Made by a program: the position numbers and the translations under genes. The notes beneath the pieces are model-generated. The model saw only the letters and a list, made by a program, of their open reading frames with translations. It made no database searches and was not told the origin of the DNA. Of a stretch of DNA of 39,278 bases, positions 16,695-24,979 are shown piece after piece. Origin of the DNA: an uncultured Clostridia bacterium (GTDB taxonomy: Bacteria; Bacillota; Clostridia; Oscillospirales; Acutalibacteraceae). The stretch is from positions 1-39,278 of the forward strand of contig CAMZEG010000002.1 of NCBI GenBank assembly GCA_947305635.1. The letters are read 5' to 3'. Numbering within the stretch: position 1 is the stretch's first letter; each line of letters starts with the position of its first letter.

Positions 16695-18689
16695 ATGAAA
16701 ACAAGGATTTCCACCCGCCTGCTCGCCGTTCTGATGGCGATGCTGATGCTTTGCGCCGCGGCCCCCGCCGCGACGGTGACCTATGCCGCCGCCGCGAAAA
16801 CGTCGACGTCCGCCACAGCGGCGAAGAAGCTTTCCAAAGCGAAGATCACCTACACCAAATCGCTGACCTATACGGGCAAGGCCCGCAAGCCGAAGGTCAC
16901 CGTCAAATACGGAAAAACGACGCTCAAAAAGGGCAAGGACTACACCGTCGTCTATAAGAACAACACCGAGGTCGGCATCGGCACGATCACGATCAAGGCC
17001 AAGAGCGGCTCCGCCTACACCGGCAGCAAGACCGTGAAGTTCAAGATCCTCCCGGCGCAGGTTAAGGGAGCGAAGGCCGCGACCGTGACCACCGCTGCCG
17101 TGAAGCTGACGTGGAAGGCCGTCAAGGGCGCCAAGGGCTACGTCGTTTACAGCTATGACGCGGCGACGGGCAAGTACACCAAGCTCAAGGCGACAAAGAA
17201 GCTCGCGCTGACGGTGAAGGGCCTTGCCGCCGACACGCCGTATCAGTTTGCGGTCCGCGCCTACGCGAAGAACGGCAAGACCTATTACGGCAAGTTCTCC
17301 AAGCTCGTCAGCGTCCGCACCAAGGCCGTCGCGCCCGTGGTGGACCCGACCGAGCCGACGACGGCACAGGACCCGACCGATCCGACGAGCCCGACGAACC
17401 CGACCGATCCGACCACGCCGACCAATCCGACCACACCGACCAGCCCGACGACCCCGTCGAACCCGACCGATCCGACGAATCCGACGACGCCGACCAACCC
17501 GACGACCCCGACCAATCCGACCGTCACGGTCGGTAAGGTGACCGGCCTGACAAAGAGCGTCGACGGCACGTCCGTGTCGTTCCGCTGGAACGCCGTTGCG
17601 GGCGCGACCGGCTACGAACTGGCGCAGTATGACGCCGCGACGAAGAAGTACACCCTTTTGTCCTCCGTGACCGCGACGAGCGCCACGCTGAAGCTGGAGG
17701 CGGGCGAAAGCTATGTCTTCGCCGTCCGCGCGTTCATCAAGGGCGACGACGGCAAAAAGACCTACGGCGACTATTCCGACACGGTCGCGGTGACGATTGA
17801 AAAGGAAACGCCGGTCGACCCCTCCGCCCTGACAAAGGTGACGGGCGTCAGCGCGACAAAGACCGACGCGACGGTCAATTTGAGCTGGGCGGCGGTCCCC
17901 GGCGCGAACGGCTACGAGGTCGCGACCGTGAACGGCTCCTCCTATAAAAAGGTGACCGAGGTGACGACCGCGAGCGCGAAGCTGACGAATCTCGAACGCC
18001 ACAAGGAGCTGCAGCTCGTCGTGCGCGCGTTTGTGAAATCCGGCAGCCAGTACGGCTACGGCGACTACTCCGACCCGGTGCCCGTGATCGTCTATAACGC
18101 CGACTACTACGGCGCGGCGTTCCGCAACGGCACATTCAAGATGACGCTCCAGATGGATCTGGACGGTTCCGGCGAACAGCCGGTCACGGTCGCGTTCAAA
18201 AACGGCAACATGGACTTTTCGGCAACCATGCCGCTCACCGACTCGCTCAAGGTTCCCATGGAAGTCCGTATTCTCGAAAACGGCACCAAAATCTATATGA
18301 AGTTCGGCAGCGGCTCTCTTGCCACCTGGTATGACGCCACGGAAATGATGGCAGAGGGCGGCGAACTGAGCGACATGAGCAGCGCCATGGACATGAGCGA
18401 CCTGTTCGGCGGCCTCGATCTGGGCAACGGCAAGGACGTTGCGATGTCCACGGAGACCAGAGGCGGCAAGACCTATGAAGTGGAAACCTTCACGAGCGAC
18501 GGACAGCAGATCAAGATCTATACCCAGAACAACGATCTGAAGATCCTGCAGATCAAGGATTCCTACGGCACAGCGGAGTATCAGATCAGCAACTTCACCA
18601 CCAACGTGAGCGACGACCTGTTCACGGCGCCGAAAAACGCGAGCAACCTGAAAGAACTGATCGATTTTCTGGAGGCCTTTGCCGGATAA
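16695..18689 (+). CDS. Large secreted protein: signal peptide, YTG-type Ig-like domain, three FN3-like modules, D/S/N-P-T linker, LolA/LppX-like C-terminus
   Basis: 664 aa; KITYTKSLTYTGKARKPKVTVKYGKTTLKKGKDYTVVYKNNTEVGIGTITIKAKSGSAYTG; repeated W(N/K)AV.GA.GY modules; C-terminal YQISNFTTNVSDDLFTAP; 15 bp after galT. Confidence 0.8.
   Translation: MKTRISTRLLAVLMAMLMLCAAAPAATVTYAAAAKTSTSATAAKKLSKAKITYTKSLTYTGKARKPKVTVKYGKTTLKKGKDYTVVYKNNTEVGIGTITIKAKSGSAYTGSKTVKFKILPAQVKGAKAATVTTAAVKLTWKAVKGAKGYVVYSYDAATGKYTKLKATKKLALTVKGLAADTPYQFAVRAYAKNGKTYYGKFSKLVSVRTKAVAPVVDPTEPTTAQDPTDPTSPTNPTDPTTPTNPTTPTSPTTPSNPTDPTNPTTPTNPTTPTNPTVTVGKVTGLTKSVDGTSVSFRWNAVAGATGYELAQYDAATKKYTLLSSVTATSATLKLEAGESYVFAVRAFIKGDDGKKTYGDYSDTVAVTIEKETPVDPSALTKVTGVSATKTDATVNLSWAAVPGANGYEVATVNGSSYKKVTEVTTASAKLTNLERHKELQLVVRAFVKSGSQYGYGDYSDPVPVIVYNADYYGAAFRNGTFKMTLQMDLDGSGEQPVTVAFKNGNMDFSATMPLTDSLKVPMEVRILENGTKIYMKFGSGSLATWYDATEMMAEGGELSDMSSAMDMSDLFGGLDLGNGKDVAMSTETRGGKTYEVETFTSDGQQIKIYTQNNDLKILQIKDSYGTAEYQISNFTTNVSDDLFTAPKNASNLKELIDFLEAFAG
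17341..17527 (+). repeat. Tandem repeat tract encoding Pro-Thr-rich linker
   Basis: VDPTEPTTAQDPTDPTSPTNPTDPTTPTNPTTPTSPTTPSNPTDPTNPTTPTNPTTPTNPT. Confidence 0.9.
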
Positions 18690-18705
18690 GAAAAAGAAAA
18701 CAGAA

Positions 18706-18737
18706 AACGGCGTTGAACCAACCGGTTCAACGCCGTT
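18706..18737. terminator. Bidirectional terminator
   Basis: AACGGCGTTGAACC-AACC-GGTTCAACGCCGTT, 14-bp perfect stem between convergent genes. Confidence 0.9.
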
Positions 18738-18749
18738 GTTTGTATGCAA

Positions 18750-19298
18750 TTATCTGCGGTCGAGCGCGCAGCGGGCAGTCACCTTTCCGGCGAAATCCGC
18801 CTTCGCGCTTTGCACCTCCACCGTTTTTTCTTCCCCGGCGAAAAGCGTGAATCCGTTTTCCGAAAACGTGCAGCCGTCGCAAACGAGCGTCACGTCCGGC
18901 GCGAACACGGCCGCGCGGACCGACACGCAAACCGTCCCGGCGCGCAAAAACACTTCCGTTTCCAGCCGCCGTCCGCCGAAACGGCGGGCACGCAGCTTTT
19001 TGCTCCACCAGCAGGTGTTATAGCATTCGTTCCCCGCCTCATCGATGAGGAACAGCCGCAGAATCTCCTTCTTTTCGCGGATTTCGCGCCGATCGAAAAA
19101 GAGCAGCTGGGTTTCGCTTTGCGGCGGGACGCTCACGCGCTCGGCCGTTTCGCCGCGGCAAGCGCCGTCCGTCCCTTCAATCCGACAGCGCGCCGTCCCA
19201 AAGAAGGGGGCGTCCGTGTCGTTATGCAGCATGATCTTGAGCAGCCGGTCGTCCTCTTCGACGGACAGGCGCAGCGGGGCTTTGGGTGCGGGGTTCAT
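18750..19298 (-). CDS. Stand-alone Ig-like beta-sandwich protein resembling C-terminal domains of GH2 beta-mannosidases
   Basis: LRLSVEEDDRLLKIMLHNDTDAPFFGTARCRIEGTDG...VSVPPQSETQLLFFD...AAVFAPDVTLVCDGCTFSENGFTLFAGEEKTVEV; 10 bp after the GH63-like stop. Confidence 0.55.
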   Translation of the reverse strand: MNPAPKAPLRLSVEEDDRLLKIMLHNDTDAPFFGTARCRIEGTDGACRGETAERVSVPPQSETQLLFFDRREIREKKEILRLFLIDEAGNECYNTCWWSKKLRARRFGGRRLETEVFLRAGTVCVSVRAAVFAPDVTLVCDGCTFSENGFTLFAGEEKTVEVQSAKADFAGKVTARCALDRR

Positions 19299-19308
19299 CG
19301 TTGTCCTT

Positions 19309-20967
19309 TCAGGCGTCCTGCAGCATCAGCAGCGTGAAGCAGGCCGACCAGTTGAAATCGGTGATGGCGTGCATGCGGGTCCGGTAGTCCGGCACTTCCG
19401 GCTGCGGCCCCTTGCGGTTGAGACGCCACGGCGCGATTTTGTCCTCCGCGTCATAGAACTCGAAGACGTTGCCCGTCTCTTCGAACCAGCGGTTGACGCT
19501 TTGCAGCGTCCGCTCCTGCAACGCTTTCGCTTCGTCGTCATAGCCGTAGCGCCGCAGGCCGAGGATCGTGAAATAGTTGAAGTTGAGCCAGACGCAGCCG
19601 CGCCACATGTCAGCGCCGTAATCGGCGTGGTCGCGGGAGATCGACGGCACCGGCAGCGGCGTCGCAAAGGTGCCCTCGTCGTGCAGCAGCGCAACGAGCT
19701 TCGCCGCGCGCTCTTCGGTGCAGACCCCGGCGAACAGCGGCAAAAACGAGCAGCAGCTCAGAACGCCGGTCAGATCGCCGGAAAGCGTCCGGTCGCAGTA
19801 CGCGCCGCGGTCGTCGTCCCAAAGCAGGTCGTTGATCTTTTGCGCCATGTCGTCGCCGATCTGTTGGAAGCGCGCTGCCTCCGCTTCGTTGCCGAGGATG
19901 CGATAGATCTCCGCCAGGCAGCGGCAGTCGTGGACCATGAAGCACGAAGCGTCGATCGCGTCGAGCGTTTCGATGGTGTCGAAGCGGGGAGAATTGTCCA
20001 TTCCGCTCTCGTCACAGCGACAGCGCACGTTGTTGTAATCGGTCTTCCATTCGAGCAGCCCGTTGCCGTTCAGGTCGCGGTTTTTGAGGAACCACAGCTC
20101 GAACGCGGCGATCTTGTCGGCGCAGCGGGCAAGGAAATCTTTGTCGCCCGTCTTGCGGAAGACCTCCAGCGCCGCCCACGCGAGCACCTGCGGCTGCGTG
20201 ATGTCGGACAGATCGGTCGTGCTGCGCATGCGGTGAGGAATAAAGCCGTCCGCCGTCTGGCACTGCAGCACGGCGAGCAGAGCCTCCTTCGCCATTTCGC
20301 CGTCGTACTGCGCGAACGTGATCGCGTGGAACGCGGAGTCCCACAGCCACATGTCCTTATGCGGCAGCCGGTCGGGCGTTGTGAACCGGCCGGTGAAGCC
20401 GTCCTGCGGGCTGTAGACGTTGACCCGGTTGACGGAAAGGCATTTGTAATAGAGCGGTTCATACTGCGGCCTGCGGCAAAGCGGCATTGCTTCGTAATAG
20501 GCCAGCCGCTGCTGATAGATCGCGTCGATATCGAGCGCGAGCTTCTCCTGCGCCGCAGCGAGCGCAAGCGCGGCCGTTTTTTCGCGGCAGAACACGAAGC
20601 GGTCGCCCTGCGTCAAAAGCGCGTAGCAAAAGCCATTCGCCTGCAGCAGCTGGGCGCCGCGGCGCGTCTGGAGCGCGCAGCGCACCGCCGTCGAAATCCG
20701 CACGCGGCAGCGCGTTCTGCCGATCACGGTCGTCTTGTCCGCGAAGACGAGCAGCAGCTCGTCCGACTGCAGCGCGTCCGAAAGCACGACGCGCATTTTG
20801 TCGCTGTTGACATCGACCGCGAGGGTCACGGGGTTCGACGCGTCAAAGCGGATCTGCACCGGCTGATGCATCAGCATGCCGACGAAATCGTTCTTATGCA
20901 GATTCTCGCCGTCGATACCGCTGAAGCCGAACAGCGAGCCGTAATTGTATTTATGCGGGAGATTCAT
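19309..20967 (-). CDS. GH63/MGH1-like (alpha/alpha)6-barrel glycoside hydrolase
   Basis: HKDMWLWDSAFHAITFAQYDGEMAKEALLAVLQCQTADGFIPHRM...RGCVWLNFNYFTILGLRRYGY...YDAEDKIAP. Confidence 0.82.
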   Translation of the reverse strand: MNLPHKYNYGSLFGFSGIDGENLHKNDFVGMLMHQPVQIRFDASNPVTLAVDVNSDKMRVVLSDALQSDELLLVFADKTTVIGRTRCRVRISTAVRCALQTRRGAQLLQANGFCYALLTQGDRFVFCREKTAALALAAAQEKLALDIDAIYQQRLAYYEAMPLCRRPQYEPLYYKCLSVNRVNVYSPQDGFTGRFTTPDRLPHKDMWLWDSAFHAITFAQYDGEMAKEALLAVLQCQTADGFIPHRMRSTTDLSDITQPQVLAWAALEVFRKTGDKDFLARCADKIAAFELWFLKNRDLNGNGLLEWKTDYNNVRCRCDESGMDNSPRFDTIETLDAIDASCFMVHDCRCLAEIYRILGNEAEAARFQQIGDDMAQKINDLLWDDDRGAYCDRTLSGDLTGVLSCCSFLPLFAGVCTEERAAKLVALLHDEGTFATPLPVPSISRDHADYGADMWRGCVWLNFNYFTILGLRRYGYDDEAKALQERTLQSVNRWFEETGNVFEFYDAEDKIAPWRLNRKGPQPEVPDYRTRMHAITDFNWSACFTLLMLQDA

Positions 20968-22472
20968 GCCAAATCACCTGCCGTTTCCGCCGTTTCCGCG
21001 GCGGCTCTCTTTTCTCTCATCTCGTTGAGTTCGACCATGATGCCGTCTCTGCGTTTGCCGGTGAAGCGGTCAAGCGAATACATGACGGCGGGCAGGAAGT
21101 TGCCGATCGCGCCGCAAAGCGCAACCACAAAGTAAATGCCCTTCAGCGTGGAGTTTGACTGCACGACTTTGATCGTGTTGCCCGCGGCGTCCTTCTTGCC
21201 GCTCTGATAGCCGATGGCAAGGAGAGAGAGGTTCTTGACGTTGACGCGGATCAGCGTGTTCAGCCGGCCGACGATGCTCTGCACCGCGACGAGCATACCG
21301 TCGGAACGGATCGCTTCGCCGAGGTACTTTTCGCTGTACCACTCCATGTAGTCCGTCGAGTCCGCGACGATAATCTTGCGCGCGGCATCCATACCGGAGT
21401 TCGGCATGCCGGAAAGACCGATCAGCACGCCGACAAGATAGCGCCATTTGCGCACGCGGTTCAGATCGAACTTTGAGCCGAGCAGGGCGATCGCGGAATA
21501 AAACGCGGCGGAATACAGGTGGCTGCCGACGAGCATCGACCGCGCGGAGACATGCGCGCCGATGATCGGGACGAGGAACAGGCCGACGTAGGAAAGCGAA
21601 CCGCTGATCATGTCGATGATCGCCTTCATGCCGTAGTTGTCAAAGGTCTCGCGATAAAGGTCGGGCAGCAGGTCGTAGGTGACCTTGCGGATCGTTTCGA
21701 ACATGGATGCGGCCATCGCGATCATGAACGGCTTGTTGTGCAAAATCGCGGAGATCTTCTTGCGGTTCCAGGTGACCTTGGTCTCGCCCTCCTTGGGCGT
21801 GACGTTGACTTTTTCGTTCAGCGTGTAATACGGCGCGTGCATGACGGACACGCCGAGCAGACAGAAGAACAGCGCGACGAAGAAGTGGGCCCATTTCTGC
21901 TGCGTGATGTCGGAAAAGCGTTCCACCACGATCGGCAAAAGCCAGCCGGGCAGCATGGAGCCCAGCGTTGCCGCAAGGGAGGACAGGGTATAGAAATTCT
22001 TTCTGTCCTTCGGGTTCGTCGTCATTCGAAGCGAGATGGTCGTCATGGCCATATCGAAGAAGGCGTCGACCGATTCAAAGAGAATCGTGAAGATGAAGGC
22101 CCAGATCAGGTTGATCAGCGGGCTGCCCGACGGGACGACGAACAGCAGCAGGCTCGTCAGCGCGAACGGGATCGGCGCGATGCGCAGAATCGTTTTCGCG
22201 GTGCTTTGCTTGCCGGGCGGCGTCGGCCGGTCAAGGATCGGCCCTGCGATCGGCGGGATGAGGAAGGAGAAGATCGCCGACACGTTTTCCAGCAGGTTCA
22301 GCCGTCCCGCGTCGATCATCTGAAAGTCGCGGTTGAACTTGCTGGAATAGGTATAGACGCAGTCCTGACCCATCGTGTTGCCGAAGATGCCGCCGGAATA
22401 TCCGAACTGTTCCTTCACCGTGAAGGAGGGGTTGTTCTTGATCGCGAGGATGGTGTCTTTGATTTTAGACAT
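20964..22472 (-). CDS. GPH/MFS-type sugar transporter
   Basis: FGYSGGIFGNTMGQDCVYTYSSKFNRDFQMI...NLIWAFIFTILFESVDAFFDMAMTTISLRMTTNPKDRKNFY...; multiple hydrophobic helices; 4-nt overlap with 19309..20967. Confidence 0.8.
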   Translation of the reverse strand: MSKIKDTILAIKNNPSFTVKEQFGYSGGIFGNTMGQDCVYTYSSKFNRDFQMIDAGRLNLLENVSAIFSFLIPPIAGPILDRPTPPGKQSTAKTILRIAPIPFALTSLLLFVVPSGSPLINLIWAFIFTILFESVDAFFDMAMTTISLRMTTNPKDRKNFYTLSSLAATLGSMLPGWLLPIVVERFSDITQQKWAHFFVALFFCLLGVSVMHAPYYTLNEKVNVTPKEGETKVTWNRKKISAILHNKPFMIAMAASMFETIRKVTYDLLPDLYRETFDNYGMKAIIDMISGSLSYVGLFLVPIIGAHVSARSMLVGSHLYSAAFYSAIALLGSKFDLNRVRKWRYLVGVLIGLSGMPNSGMDAARKIIVADSTDYMEWYSEKYLGEAIRSDGMLVAVQSIVGRLNTLIRVNVKNLSLLAIGYQSGKKDAAGNTIKVVQSNSTLKGIYFVVALCGAIGNFLPAVMYSLDRFTGKRRDGIMVELNEMREKRAAAETAETAGDLA

Positions 22473-23709
22473 CGGAAGGAACCTCCTTTGTTATGGGTGT
22501 GCTTGCCATGCCGTAGGCGTTTTCCGCCCGAACGGCAACGGTTTTGACGCCGGGCGTTTTGGGCAGCGGAATCGTATAGAAAGGCTTGTCGTGGGTGAAC
22601 CAGTATTCGTGCAGGGTATAGGCGCTTTGGAGCACCTTATCGTTCGCATCGCGTCCTTCGGCGCGGTACAAAAACACGGGGAAGCTGTCGCCGCTTTGGG
22701 CTGCGGGGCAGGTGATTTGGTACGCGTCGTCGGTTTCTTCCATCTGCAGCACCGCGTCCGCGGGGAAGACGGGCGGCGCGGAGCGCGCTTCCTGCCGCGC
22801 GGGGGTATAGGGGAAGGCCTCCTTCTTCGCCGGAAAGCGCAGCACATAGCTGCAAAGACAGTCGCCGGAGAAGAAGTCGTAGCCGCGCAGCACGACGGTG
22901 TGCTCTTGGTCGGCTTCGACGATCCAACCCTGCGACATCGTTTCGCACTGCGGCGGGTGAACGGTGCGCTCAGCGCCGACCGTGAACTCCGCGTAGCTCA
23001 GCGCGCCGGTGCCGATCGCGGTGAAGTCTTTCTGGAACACCGAGCGCGGGTCGTTGAGCGGGTAATGGGAGTGGCCGGAGAAATGCACGACGTTCGGATG
23101 CTTCGCAAGGATCTTTGTAAAGTGCGTCAGGCCCCAGCCGTCGAAGCGGGTGCTGCCGTAGACCGTGTCGCGCACATGCTCGTGCTGCATCACAAAGACC
23201 GGCGCGTCCGGTGTGTCCTTCGCCGCTTTTTTCAGCTCCCGTTTCAGCCAGCGCTTTTGCTTTCTGTCGTAGTAGCAGTCCTTTTCGCTGGTGGAGACCG
23301 AAAGAAAGTGCAGCCCGCCGATCGTCAGGTGGATGTCGGTCGAAAGGCCGGTAATATCTCGGAAGTGCCGCAGGCCGGTCTTCTCTCCGCCCTTGCCGAA
23401 CTCCCAGTTGTCGTGGTAGCGCGGGACGCAGGCGATGACGGCCGTTTCCTTTCGCAGGGCGCTTTGCACGGTGTCCCAGAACGCTTCGAACTGCGCCGGG
23501 GTGCCCTTGTTTGTCAGATCGCCGGCGAACAAAAACGCGTCGAGCCGGTCGTAACTTTCGTCCGCGGCGGCAATGGCGTACGCCGTTTCCATCAGCGTTT
23601 TCAGCCGCCGGGTCTGTTCGTCGCCGGCCTCTTTGATATGCAGATCGGAGCACACGCAGAAGCGCAAAACCGGCCGAAACGCCGCCGGCGCGGGGTCGGG
23701 TCCAACCAT
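22465..23709 (-). CDS. Cytosolic metallophosphoesterase with C-terminal Ig/FN3-like region
   Basis: LRFCVCSDLHI, FLFAGDLTNKG, CVPRYHDNWEFG, FVMQHEHV, VHFSGHSHYPLND; 8-nt overlap with transporter gene. Confidence 0.82.
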   Translation of the reverse strand: MVGPDPAPAAFRPVLRFCVCSDLHIKEAGDEQTRRLKTLMETAYAIAAADESYDRLDAFLFAGDLTNKGTPAQFEAFWDTVQSALRKETAVIACVPRYHDNWEFGKGGEKTGLRHFRDITGLSTDIHLTIGGLHFLSVSTSEKDCYYDRKQKRWLKRELKKAAKDTPDAPVFVMQHEHVRDTVYGSTRFDGWGLTHFTKILAKHPNVVHFSGHSHYPLNDPRSVFQKDFTAIGTGALSYAEFTVGAERTVHPPQCETMSQGWIVEADQEHTVVLRGYDFFSGDCLCSYVLRFPAKKEAFPYTPARQEARSAPPVFPADAVLQMEETDDAYQITCPAAQSGDSFPVFLYRAEGRDANDKVLQSAYTLHEYWFTHDKPFYTIPLPKTPGVKTVAVRAENAYGMASTPITKEVPSDV

Positions 23710-23744
23710 CCGTATCGCCTCCCGGAAAGGAATATCTATTCTTT

Positions 23745-23830
23745 ATTATAATAGGAAAGCTCCGAAAGTCAATGAAGAATCTATAAAATAATCAAAATTC
23801 GGTTGCAATTTTGCAATACTGCGGTATAAT
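23745..23830. promoter_or_regulatory. Back-to-back divergent promoters of the two glycan/phosphoesterase operons
   Basis: Minus: TTGACT (23767-23772)-16-TATAAT (23745-23750). Plus: TTGCAA (23803-23808)-16-TATAAT (23825-23830); TTGCAATTTTGCAA motif at 23803-23816. Confidence 0.75.
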
Positions 23831-23869
23831 GAAAAGCGAGAAAACACACAGAAGAAAGGAAGGATTCCC

Positions 23870-24979
23870 ATGTCAAAAACGAAAAAGATCATCCTTTGCT
23901 GTGTCGCGGCGCTGGTCGTTATCGCGGCCGTCGCGGCGGCCGTCGTCTACAGCAAGCTTCCGCACGCTTTGAACTACCCGATCGACAAAATCGAACCCTG
24001 CGAGCACCAGGCCGTCAGCGTGGTGTCGAAGGACACGGACACCGTCACACTGCAGAAAAACGACGGCGGCGCGTTCCGGATTCTGATGTTCACGGACCAG
24101 CATCTCAACGGCGACAACAAAACCGGCTATAAGACCGTGGAGCGCATGATCGACGCCATTCAGCGCGAAAAGCCCGATTTGGTACTGGTCGGCGGCGACA
24201 ACATCACCAGCGGCATGAACCGTAAGCGCAGCGCCCAGTTCGCGGAGATCTTCGAACAGCTCGGCGTCTACTGGGGCGGCGTCCTCGGCAACCACGAGGG
24301 CGACAACCCGTATTCCATCACCCGCACGGAGATGGTGGATATCTTCTCGTCCCACGCGCACTGCGTGATGCTGCCCGGGCCTGCGGACATCGACGGCGAC
24401 TGCAACTACGTGATCCGCCTGCTCGACAAGGACGGCAAGCTTGTCAAGACGATCTTCTGTCTCGATACGTTCGACGAGATCAGCGACGAGACCGCCGCTT
24501 CGCTGACGCTCTATGACAAGAGAACGCCCTACGACGGCGCGCACGAAAACCAGGTGCAGTGGTACCGCGAAAAGGCCGAAGCCCTCAAAGAGACCGACGG
24601 CGACTACGATTCCATTTTGCTGATGCACATCCCCCTGCACGCCTATGACGAAGCGCTTGAAACCGAAAAAATGCTTTACGGCGATCAGCGCGAGGACATC
24701 TGCTCCACCGTCTATGACAACGGCCTGTTCACCGCGATTCAGGACGTCAGCGTCACGCAGATCGTCTTCTGCGGCCACGACCACCTCAACAACTTCGGCG
24801 TCCAGTACAAAAACGTGCTGCTCAGCTATATCGAGCCGTCGGGCTACGGCGCCTACGGGATGGACCGCCGTGACGCGCCGCCGTCAGACTGGCTGCAGGG
24901 CTACACCAAACTGGACCTCCTGTCGGACGGCACCGTCGCGCAGGATCAGATCCGCTACGCAGAGGTGTACGGCGACTGA
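23870..24979 (+). CDS. Membrane-anchored metallophosphoesterase (Dcr2/purple acid phosphatase-like)
   Basis: N-terminal TM; FRILMFTDQHLNGD, LVLVGGDNITSG, GVLGNHEGD, LLMHIPLHAYDEAL, VFCGHDHLNNFG. Confidence 0.87.
   Translation: MSKTKKIILCCVAALVVIAAVAAAVVYSKLPHALNYPIDKIEPCEHQAVSVVSKDTDTVTLQKNDGGAFRILMFTDQHLNGDNKTGYKTVERMIDAIQREKPDLVLVGGDNITSGMNRKRSAQFAEIFEQLGVYWGGVLGNHEGDNPYSITRTEMVDIFSSHAHCVMLPGPADIDGDCNYVIRLLDKDGKLVKTIFCLDTFDEISDETAASLTLYDKRTPYDGAHENQVQWYREKAEALKETDGDYDSILLMHIPLHAYDEALETEKMLYGDQREDICSTVYDNGLFTAIQDVSVTQIVFCGHDHLNNFGVQYKNVLLSYIEPSGYGAYGMDRRDAPPSDWLQGYTKLDLLSDGTVAQDQIRYAEVYGD

Noticed and set aside
17341-17527. Tandem repeats considered as CRISPR or minisatellite
   Set aside because: In-frame short Pro-Thr linker repeats with no unique spacers; typical surface-protein linker.
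16284-18749. 821-aa minus-strand ORF opposite galT and the FN3 protein
   Set aside because: Antisense shadow frame; the plus strand has RBS-preceded genes with recognisable families.
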